Origin: CAYWXK01 sp964462515
Lineage (GTDB): Bacteria > Planctomycetota > Phycisphaerae > Sedimentisphaerales > Anaerobacaceae
NCBI GenBank assembly: GCA_964462515.1
Contig: CAYWXK010000028.1
Span: 1-52,574, forward strand
DNA length: 52,574 bases
Direction: 5' to 3'
The translations under genes were made by a program, and so were the position numbers. This document shows positions 9,075 through 16,660 of the stretch, in pieces (position 1 is the stretch's first letter; each line of letters opens with the position of its first letter). Below the pieces are notes generated by a model, which saw nothing but the letters and a program-made list of their open reading frames with translations, did no database searches and was not told the origin of the DNA.

Positions 9075-10157
9075 TTAACGCTTCACAGTCGGAATAGGCG
9101 CCCAGTCCGGCTCTTTGTTATGGTTACCGTCGGTTGTTATTTGGGCCCATTTACCTGTCAGGTCGCTGACGCAGATGTTCCACCCGGGCGCCTTACCGCC
9201 CACCACTTCATCTCCCTTCGGGCCGTAGCTAAATGCAATATACCTGCCATCCGGGGAGAAATCGGTATGATAAACCTCATATTCTTTTTGGCACTTAACA
9301 ACACCAAGAACATTTGTCACCTTAGGTGTAGAAGACGTCAGGTCGATGTCGCCGACACACAGGTCCCAATCGGAAGCCCCCCATGTTATCTTCTTTCCGT
9401 CAGAACTAAAATCGGGTCTGCAACCTGTGACGCCATCAGATGTTAAATCAAAGATTTTGATTCCGCGGGCTTCAAAAGCAAGAATGGCGTGTTTGAAACC
9501 CATCCCTCCATGCACGGTGGCAAGAAACCAATCACCATCGGGCGACCAGCAAATATTGTAAAGGTGATGCAAGCTTTTATTTGGGTGCTCTCTGTGGCTT
9601 CGCGTCTCCAGGTCGTAAAATGAAAGCCCTTTAGAGGCATAATCGGTAATATTGTAGCGATCGAATTCTCCTTTTAGATATGCGATTTTTTCCCCATCGA
9701 AACTCCAGCAAGGATCACGGGCATTCTCGGCAACTTTGACTCTTCCTGTGCCGTCAATGTTCATATAATAGACATTTCTGACTTTCGGTTCGCCTGCTGG
9801 CTCGTCAACAACGAAACAGACTTTATTGCCATCGGTAGAAACGTGAGGATACATTTCATCTATATCGGGGGTATTGGTCAGATTCACCGAATTGGAACCA
9901 TCTGCATCCATCGAGTACAATTCCCAGTTCTCCTTGCCATTGATTTGACGGTAGGTTTCGTACACAATCTTAAAGGGAATTTCTTTTAGGTTCAGTTCAG
10001 TTGAGGGTGAAGGAACCTTTCTTGGCCTTGGCTGAACCTGCGCTTGCTGTCTGCAAACGGCGATGTTCGTTGCAGCCAGACTTAATACAAGAAAGAAAAA
10101 GATATCCATATTTGTTTCAAGGAATACTATTTTCGTGATATACGGTCTCTTTGTCAT
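9075..10157 (-). CDS. Exported TolB-like PD40 beta-propeller protein
   Basis: A 360-residue protein with an N-terminal hydrophobic export segment (about residues 18-35, DIFFFLVLSLAATNIAVC). Repeated PD40 motifs form a probable six-bladed propeller: NWELYSMDADGSN, YPHVSTDGNKVCFV, PCWSFDGEKIAYL, ICWSPDGDWFLATV, PDFSSDGKKITWG and DFSPDGRYIAFSYG. PD40 propellers usually bind proteins or glycans and have no catalytic residues. The start at 10157 is backed by AAAGGTGG five bases upstream; a later Met (10109) lacks a ribosome site. It is the first gene of the operon, and its stop codon abuts the next start. Confidence 0.85.
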   Translation of the reverse strand: MTKRPYITKIVFLETNMDIFFFLVLSLAATNIAVCRQQAQVQPRPRKVPSPSTELNLKEIPFKIVYETYRQINGKENWELYSMDADGSNSVNLTNTPDIDEMYPHVSTDGNKVCFVVDEPAGEPKVRNVYYMNIDGTGRVKVAENARDPCWSFDGEKIAYLKGEFDRYNITDYASKGLSFYDLETRSHREHPNKSLHHLYNICWSPDGDWFLATVHGGMGFKHAILAFEARGIKIFDLTSDGVTGCRPDFSSDGKKITWGASDWDLCVGDIDLTSSTPKVTNVLGVVKCQKEYEVYHTDFSPDGRYIAFSYGPKGDEVVGGKAPGWNICVSDLTGKWAQITTDGNHNKEPDWAPIPTVKR

Positions 10158-10548
10158 GTTACCACCTTTACGGCCATAGCAAAAAATCTGAAGTAGCTAA
10201 GACAACAACTTATTGACGCTTAATCATCAATTCTGTGGTTCAGACACCGTCTGACTCACGGATTTCACAACTGGAGATATATTTTGAATCGTGCGTAAAA
10301 AAAGTCAATAATCATTGTCTTTACGCGAGAGGCGGGTTTTGTAGAGTACTCGTGGTGTTTTTAAAACCTTCAAATTCGCAAGAGGGTCGATTCTACTCAC
10401 AGGTTTTCGTATTCTGAAGGTAATAAGCTGGGAAGGAAGAAATATTAGATTCTTGGACTTTGGGGGATTAGACAACAACATCTCTTCGTTTCTGTCACCT
10501 TAACGGACGATTATCTAAACACTTACAAGCAAAGGGCAAACTGGCCAC
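10158..10548. other. Intergenic stretch without recognised gene
   Basis: 391 bp upstream of the minus-strand operon. I see no convincing coding sequence, RNA gene or strong hairpin. The promoter of the operon should lie at its left end, but I cannot fix it. Confidence 0.5.
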
Positions 10549-10698
10549 GCGGATAGATTCCATTAGTTGGCACACGGATATATAAAATATTTAAAAATTT
10601 TTCATTTTTGTAAGCACATAATATAAAAGCACTTATAAAATATACATTTTTGCTGAATTGGCAGATAACGGGCTTCGCGGTTGTATTATGGTTGTAGT
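10549..10698 (+). repeat. Dispersed repeat family A, copy 2
   Basis: The core starts at GGATATATAAAA (10576) and ends with spaced GGTTGTA units at 10698. It contains TTTTTGTAAGCAC and AAAGCACTTATAAAA arms. A left extension (GCGGATAGATTCC...CACAC, from 10549) is shared only with copy 5. Unlike other copies, it is followed at once by a degenerate tRNA-Ser 3' half instead of tail A or B. Confidence 0.85.
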
Positions 10699-10709
10699 TG
10701 CTAAAACGA

Positions 10710-10785
10710 TTTCAAGCCTTTAGAATCTGTTCGGAAAATCCTGTGTCCCAAAGGTATCGAGGGTTCAGATCCATCCTGCTCTGCT
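10710..10785 (+). pseudogene. Degenerate tRNA-Ser-like 3' half (possible attachment-site scar)
   Basis: The order and sequence follow a bacterial tRNA-Ser: an anticodon-arm-like TTCGGAAAATCC, a long variable arm (TGTGTCCCAAAGGTATC), the T-arm GAGGGTTCAGATCCATC (10759-10775) and an acceptor-like CTGCTCTGC. The T-stem has a mismatch, the anticodon arm does not pair properly, and no D-arm or 5' acceptor strand is visible, so it is not a working tRNA. On the minus strand it reads into a typical spurious peptide (EQDGSEPSIPLG). tRNA-Ser 3' ends are common tyrosine-recombinase integration targets. It sits 12 bp from repeat A copy 2. Confidence 0.5.
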
Positions 10786-11004
10786 ATAGCTTCTAATATC
10801 TGGTTTTCACCAGTAGAATCAAAGTATTCATTATTCATCAGTCAATTTTTAAGATCGGCTGCATAATCAGCAATCGATGTTGGACCAGCCATCCCGGCAA
10901 ATAAACGCATTAACCTGCCTGTCCAAAACATTAAACAAAAAGAAACATGAAGAATACAATCAAAAACAACAGCAAAAGTGTAAACAAAAAAGTGTAGTCA
11001 TATA

Positions 11005-11075
11005 TGGAGCTGAAACCGTCTCTTAATTCAAAGGCAAATTTGTCTCATTTTGGCTGACGACGTACAGCCCTAATA
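11005..11075 (+). repeat. Dispersed repeat family B, copy b
   Basis: Matches 1608-1680 and, on the minus strand, 31832-31900. Blocks are GTCTCTTAATTCAAAGG, AAATTTGTCTCATTTTGG and CTGACGACGTACAGCC. It lies about 260 bp upstream of the CotH gene start. Between them a TATAAT at 11167-11172 is a candidate -10, with only a weak -35 17 bp before it. Confidence 0.6.
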
Positions 11076-11338
11076 TATAGATTCACATCATCAAGTGAGC
11101 CAACAAAAAATGGTAATTGTTCGCGGTTTCAGCCAAAAAGATGATGACTAAACGACGAATTTATGTTATAATAATAAGTATCAAGAACAGCCAAAAATTA
11201 TAAGTGTTCTAAATTATGGATTTTTTATGAAAAATCCAAATTTTGTGTCTGTGTGATTCAACCGAACAACAGTTTGAGAGCAGAACTCTAAATTCAGACA
11301 CTGCTGCAGTTACATATAACGGAGGAAAAAGGTCGAGA

Positions 11339-14300
11339 ATGCACAACTCCGTGAAAATCGCTGTTTTGGGTCTTGTATTAACCCTACTTTCGGTCATTGC
11401 AGCGGAGGCGGGTTGCCCAATAGGCGACCTTAACGATGACTGCGCGGTAAATTGGCTTGACCTCGACATTCTTGCTCACCACTGGCTGGACTTCACACCA
11501 GGTCAGGCTGACATAGATGGCAACGGAGTAACCCTGTCTGATTATGCCTTATTGGCTGGAACCTGGCGCTTAGTCGGGCAGACAGGCTCGCTGCAAGTTA
11601 ACATATCTCCGCCGGAAGCCGTCAATGGCGGTGCAAAATGGCGCGTGAATAAGCATCCCTGGCGAGACAGTGGTTTTATAGAAACTAATTTGCCGGCGGA
11701 TTTCCACACGGTCGAATTTAATGATATTACCGGCTGGAAGAAGCCGACTAACGCGATTGTCCAGATTGGCGATGGGCAGACAACTTCTCTCAGCGTGACA
11801 TATACAAGACCGTTAGTCATCAGCGAGTTTCTGGCCATAAATGACCACGTATTAGAAGACCCCTGCGAACCCGGCGAATTCCCTGACTGGATAGAGATTT
11901 ACAATCCGACAAACACAACTATTAGTCTGGCTGACTGGTATTTAGCCAACTGGAACTGGGGCAGCCCTAATCCCGACTTAACGGATTGGCAATTTCCTGA
12001 CGGCGTTGAAATTAAAGCCGGTGAGTTTTTAGTTGTCTTTGCCTCCGACAAAAACATCCGCGACCCTAATGCTCCGTATTTACACACAAGTTTCAAGCTG
12101 GCCCAGAATAATGAGTGCATTGCGCTGGTTGCACCGGATGGCCATACCATCGTCCACCAATACACGCCCTATCCGCAACAATTATCTAATACTTCATTCG
12201 GCCTGGCGCAATATGATGAGGTATTGGTCCCTACAGGTGCGACTGTCCGCTATCACGTGCCCACCTCACAAGGTTCAGGTCTGCAATGGACAAGCCCCGA
12301 TTTTAATGATAGTGAATGGGATATTGGCCAGACAGCGCTCGGTTTTGGTGCTTCTTTGGAAGAAGGCAACGTCATCGGTACCAATATGCGCGACCAGATG
12401 TTAGGCATCAATGCGACAGTATGGACACGCATCAATTTTTATATCAACGACCCCGGTTTCTATGATGCTATTACATTACGGGTAAAATACGAAGATGGCT
12501 ATATTGCATATCTTAATGGTGCTGAGGTGGTCAGAAAGAACTTTAACGGAACGCCAGCGTGGAGCTCGAAGGCTGCATCAAATCGCTCCATCGAGGATTC
12601 AAGTTCATTTGAGAGCGTGAACCTCAATGCCTTTTTTTCTTTGTTACGCCCTAAACCTGAAAAGAACGTCCTGGCTATTCACGCATTGAACGATGATGCC
12701 TCCAATGAAGACTTTCTTATTCTGCCGGAGCTGATTGTTTCTAAAAACCAGATGACGCCGCAATACTTCGCCACGCCAACACCGTGGAAACCCAATATAA
12801 ATAGTGCGGCAGGCCAGGTCAGTGAGGTATGGTTTAGCCACGAGCGCGGTTTTTATGACGCTCCATTCGCTTTGATACTTTCCACCGAGATGACCAATCC
12901 TAGTGTCAGGATTATCTATACAACGGATGGTTCCCGGCCTACAGCAAGAAATGGAAACATATACAATCCGGGTTCTGCGCTTACCATTAACCAGACTACG
13001 ATTATCCGGGCAGTAGCGGTCAGGCCCGGCTGGCTGGACTCAAAAGTCCAGACAAACACGTATTTTTTCCTTAACGACGTAAGATACCAGTCACCTGCCG
13101 GTGAAGCGCCTGGACCTAACTGGCCTGCCCCGGGCTACTTTAATGGTCAGCGAATGGATTATGGTATGGACCCAGATATCGTGCTCAATAACCCGACTTA
13201 TGCAGCCCAGATTATAGATGCGCTCAAGGCCATTCCCACTATGTCGTTGGTGACAGACCTTAAAAGCCTGTTTGACCCTTCAATCGGCATTTATGTTAAT
13301 GCAGCCCAGGAGGGCCGAGCCTGGGAGCGGCCTTGCTCGCTCGAGTTAATCTATCCTCCTAATCCTCAGGGCCCCGGCTTCCCAGACATAGTGCAGATAC
13401 CGGATGCAAACGGCGGATACCGCTGGGATTTACCCACCGATATGCGCGGCGGTTTCCAGATTGATGCTGGTATGCGAATTCGAGGCGGCTATAGTGTTGT
13501 CGGTGACAATCCCAAGCATGCCTTCCGACTTTTCTTCCGCTCCGCTTATGGCCAGGACAAGCTGACATATCCGCTTTTTGGTGATGAAGGTGACAACGTA
13601 TATGACCATATAGACATTCGTTGCAGCCAGAACTACTCCTGGGCACTGGAGGGCAATCCTCAAAACACCGATGTCCGTGACGTTTTCTCTCGTGATGTTC
13701 AGGGTGCTGGCGGTCATCCTTACACTCGAAGTCGCTATTATCACCTATATATTAACGGTCATTACTGGGGTCTTTTCCAGACACAGGAACGCTCCGAAGC
13801 GTCTTTTGCCAAATCTTATATGGGTGGTAACAAGGAAGATTATGATGTGGTCAATTCGAAGTGGTCTGTTGAAAGAAGGATAGTCCCCACTGATGGCGAC
13901 CGCCAGTCGTACAATCGACTCTATGATGAGACAGTAGCCGGTTTTGGCAGTTTCGAAAGATACTACCGTATGCAGGGACTTAATATAGACGGCACACTAA
14001 ACCCAGATTATGAGAGACTGCTTGACGTTGACAACCTTATAGATTTTATGATAATTGAATACTATACAGGCGATAGTGACGGCCCTGGCTCGCGATTCCT
14101 CTACATACCGAATAATACCTGGGGAATTTACAATCGTATGAATCCTGACGGCTGGAAATGGCTCCACCACGATAATGAGCACACACTCGGAGCGCCCAAG
14201 TCCGAAGAGAATATGGTTACGCCGTTCACTACAGCGGGCGCAAATATAGACTATTTCAATCCGCACTGGCTGCACGAACAGCTTGCTTCCTCCAATATCG

Positions 14301-16351
14301 ATTATCGTATGCACTTTGCCGACCATACGAATCGGCTCTTCGCGGGCCTTCTTAGTCTCAATAGTGCCAGAAATTACGTTCAGAAGCGCGCAAATCAAAT
14401 TGATATGGCAATCATCGCCGAATCGGCAAGATGGGGCGATTCCAAACGGCAATCGCCTCTGACAAAAGAAGAGTGGCAAAATGAAATAAACCGGCTACTT
14501 TATTCAACCGCCGATAACAGGTGTCTGACAAAGCGGGTAGAAGTTGTCTTAAATCAGTTTAGAAACGTGGGCTGGTTCCCCTCTATTAAGCCGCCAACCT
14601 TTACTTATTTTGCCGGTTTCCTATTTATAAACAACCCCAATGGTTTCGGCAAGATTTATTACACGCTGGATGGCAATGACCCTCGTATTCCAGCAGCACA
14701 ATCCGCACCCGGCTATGACATCCATCCCAGTGCGCTTATATATACCACATATTTCCCGATAGAAAAAACCATCCAGATTAAGGCACGAGTGTGGAATAAT
14801 AAATCCTGGAGTGCGTTAACCGAGGCGATATATGCAATAGGGCCGATTAAAGAGAACCTGCGAATTACCGAGATTATGTATCATCCAGAAGATACTAATA
14901 ATCCCAATGACCCAAATGAGGAGTTCATCGAGCTTAAAAACATTGGGACAAAAACTATAAACCTGAATCTCGTGCGCATAAATTCGGGTATTGATTTTAC
15001 CTTCCCGGATATGGAGCTCGCCGGCGGCCAATTTGTAGTCGTTGTTAAAGACCGGGCAGCTTTTGACGCCCAATATCCTGACTTTACCGGCTTTATAGCC
15101 GGCCAATACTCCGGCAGACTGGAAAATGCCGGAGAGAGAATTAGACTTGCCGATGCCATAGGGCAGACGATTTTAGACTTCAAATATGGCGACGGCTGGC
15201 GTGAGATTACCGATGGCAACGGCTTCTCGCTTACCATAATCAATCCAGCCGACCCCAACATCAATCACTGGGCCAAGAAAGACTACTGGCGTGCAAGCGC
15301 CTATTGGGGCGGCTCGCCAGGCGAGGATGATACTAGTATTCCGAATCCCGGCGATGTGGTCATCAACGAGATTCTGGCGCATTCTCACGCGGGCAACCCG
15401 GACTGGATTGAGCTGCATAATACTACCAATAACCCGATAAATATCGGCGGGTGGTTTTTAAGCGATAGTGGGTCCCTTCTCAAGAAATACAAGATTGCTT
15501 CAGGGACGACTATACCAAAGAATGGGTTCTTAGTTTTCTATGAGGATACTGATTTCCATAATCCTTCGGACCCCGGCTGTCTTGTGGAGTTTGCGTTAAG
15601 TGAAAATGGCGAGACGGTGTATTTGACAAGTGCCGATTATTTTGGTGAGTTGATGGGTTATCGTGAGAAGGAGGATTTTGGCGCTTCAGAGACCGGCGTA
15701 TCGTTTGGTCGATACAAAAAGAGCACCGGCACCTATAACTTTGTGTCAATGGATCACAATACGCCAGGGTTCGCCAACGCTACACCTTTGGTCGGCCCTA
15801 TAGTGATAAACGAGATAATGTACAATCCGCCGTCCGGCAATCAAAATGAGGAATATATTGAGCTATACAACATTGCCGCCGGACCTGTGACTTTGTATCG
15901 TTACGACGAGGATGAGTCCTGGAAGTGGACCTCTGGTATCGACTATACCTTCCCGGATAGTCCGACTAAAGTTACGATACCTGCTTACGGATATCTATTG
16001 TTGGTGAAAAATCCAGCGGTCTTTGCGGCATCTGTGTATCGCGGTATGGTTCCTGGCGGCGTTCAGATATTAGGGCCATACGACGGTAAATTGAGTAATG
16101 CAGGCGAGCAGTTAGAGCTGTCGGTACCCGGAGATGTGGACGAGCTGGGCGAGCGTCAATACATCCGAGTAGAACGGGTTAGTTACAGTGACGGCTCACA
16201 TCACGAGAATTTTGAGGAGCTTGTTCTGCCTGTTGACCCTTGGCCTGTTATGGCGGATGGCTTCGGTAGCTCGCTTACACGGATAAATCCTCACCTTTAC
16301 GGCAATGACCCGAACAACTGGACCGCCGACTCACCTACGCCTGGTTATTAA
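11339..16351 (+). CDS. Giant secreted protein: dockerin, lamin-tail domains, chitobiase-like and CotH kinase domains
   Basis: About 1,670 residues from the ATG at 11339, chosen because GGAGGA lies upstream and a signal peptide follows (VLGLVLTLLSVIAAEAG). Order: dockerin-like EF-hand pair right after the signal (CPIGDLNDDCAVNWLDLDIL...DIDGNGVTLSDYALL, about 28-80), a PEGA-like strand block, a first lamin-tail domain (LVISEFLAIND...DWIEIYNP), a galactose-binding-like region, a chitobiase-C-type strand repeat (IIYTTDGSRPTARNG), a CotH kinase domain (MRIRGGYSVVGDNPKHAFRL...YYHLYINGHYWGLFQTQE), a second TTDG-like repeat (IYYTLDGNDPRIP), then three more lamin-tail domains (ITEIMYHPED, VINEILAHSHAGN, VINEIMYNPPSGN). 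CotH domains phosphorylate proteins in Bacillus spores; in this secreted architecture the target is unknown. The N-terminal dockerin position is unusual. Monocistronic. Confidence 0.9.
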   Translation: MHNSVKIAVLGLVLTLLSVIAAEAGCPIGDLNDDCAVNWLDLDILAHHWLDFTPGQADIDGNGVTLSDYALLAGTWRLVGQTGSLQVNISPPEAVNGGAKWRVNKHPWRDSGFIETNLPADFHTVEFNDITGWKKPTNAIVQIGDGQTTSLSVTYTRPLVISEFLAINDHVLEDPCEPGEFPDWIEIYNPTNTTISLADWYLANWNWGSPNPDLTDWQFPDGVEIKAGEFLVVFASDKNIRDPNAPYLHTSFKLAQNNECIALVAPDGHTIVHQYTPYPQQLSNTSFGLAQYDEVLVPTGATVRYHVPTSQGSGLQWTSPDFNDSEWDIGQTALGFGASLEEGNVIGTNMRDQMLGINATVWTRINFYINDPGFYDAITLRVKYEDGYIAYLNGAEVVRKNFNGTPAWSSKAASNRSIEDSSSFESVNLNAFFSLLRPKPEKNVLAIHALNDDASNEDFLILPELIVSKNQMTPQYFATPTPWKPNINSAAGQVSEVWFSHERGFYDAPFALILSTEMTNPSVRIIYTTDGSRPTARNGNIYNPGSALTINQTTIIRAVAVRPGWLDSKVQTNTYFFLNDVRYQSPAGEAPGPNWPAPGYFNGQRMDYGMDPDIVLNNPTYAAQIIDALKAIPTMSLVTDLKSLFDPSIGIYVNAAQEGRAWERPCSLELIYPPNPQGPGFPDIVQIPDANGGYRWDLPTDMRGGFQIDAGMRIRGGYSVVGDNPKHAFRLFFRSAYGQDKLTYPLFGDEGDNVYDHIDIRCSQNYSWALEGNPQNTDVRDVFSRDVQGAGGHPYTRSRYYHLYINGHYWGLFQTQERSEASFAKSYMGGNKEDYDVVNSKWSVERRIVPTDGDRQSYNRLYDETVAGFGSFERYYRMQGLNIDGTLNPDYERLLDVDNLIDFMIIEYYTGDSDGPGSRFLYIPNNTWGIYNRMNPDGWKWLHHDNEHTLGAPKSEENMVTPFTTAGANIDYFNPHWLHEQLASSNIDYRMHFADHTNRLFAGLLSLNSARNYVQKRANQIDMAIIAESARWGDSKRQSPLTKEEWQNEINRLLYSTADNRCLTKRVEVVLNQFRNVGWFPSIKPPTFTYFAGFLFINNPNGFGKIYYTLDGNDPRIPAAQSAPGYDIHPSALIYTTYFPIEKTIQIKARVWNNKSWSALTEAIYAIGPIKENLRITEIMYHPEDTNNPNDPNEEFIELKNIGTKTINLNLVRINSGIDFTFPDMELAGGQFVVVVKDRAAFDAQYPDFTGFIAGQYSGRLENAGERIRLADAIGQTILDFKYGDGWREITDGNGFSLTIINPADPNINHWAKKDYWRASAYWGGSPGEDDTSIPNPGDVVINEILAHSHAGNPDWIELHNTTNNPINIGGWFLSDSGSLLKKYKIASGTTIPKNGFLVFYEDTDFHNPSDPGCLVEFALSENGETVYLTSADYFGELMGYREKEDFGASETGVSFGRYKKSTGTYNFVSMDHNTPGFANATPLVGPIVINEIMYNPPSGNQNEEYIELYNIAAGPVTLYRYDEDESWKWTSGIDYTFPDSPTKVTIPAYGYLLLVKNPAVFAASVYRGMVPGGVQILGPYDGKLSNAGEQLELSVPGDVDELGERQYIRVERVSYSDGSHHENFEELVLPVDPWPVMADGFGSSLTRINPHLYGNDPNNWTADSPTPGY

Positions 16352-16413
16352 ATCTTTGATTAAAGAGCGGCATATCGACCAAATCTTTATTTGACTCTAC
16401 TCGATTAACCTGT

Positions 16414-16654
16414 ATTTCTCACCGCGGAGAACGCAAAGAGCGCAGAGGTTTTTGCGCCGTAAGGCATCCTGTGGGTTATGTAAGGACTTATGGCAAATTT
16501 TAAAGATTGCCGATAAAAACAGTCTGTATATGTGGCCTTACATTAGTAGTATAGGCAAACCGCTAGGCCAGTGCTTATGTAACCAACTGTTCGGTAATGA
16601 AATATAACTATTACCTTCTCCGCGACCTCGGCGGCCTCTGCGGTTTATGAGAAA
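16414..16654. repeat. Inverted repeat pair between convergent genes
   Basis: Left arm at 16414-16449 contains ATTTCTCACCGCGGAGA and GCGCAGAGG. Right arm at 16616-16654 contains CGGCCTCTGCGG and GAGAAAT on the opposite strand, so the arms read as diverged inverted copies of a GCGGAG..CGCAGAGG extragenic element. The unit fills the gap between the CotH gene and the subtilase gene and could act as a bidirectional terminator or be a REP/MITE-type remnant. Confidence 0.5.
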
Positions 16655-16660
16655 TCCGGG

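Noticed and set aside
10235..10417. 60-codon plus-strand frame in the 10.2-kb gap
   Set aside because: No ribosome site or recognisable motif; consistent with chance in AT-rich DNA.
10710..10785. Functional tRNA-Ser gene
   Set aside because: The 5' half is missing, the anticodon arm does not pair, and the T-stem has a mismatch.
10701..10838. A 45-residue minus-strand peptide (EQDGSEPSIPLG...)
   Set aside because: It is the antisense reading of the tRNA-Ser-like sequence, a well-known type of artefact.
10842..10931. A 29-residue minus-strand peptide (MRLFAGMAGPTSIADYAADL)
   Set aside because: Protein-like but very short, with no ribosome site and no recognised family; too weak to list as a gene.
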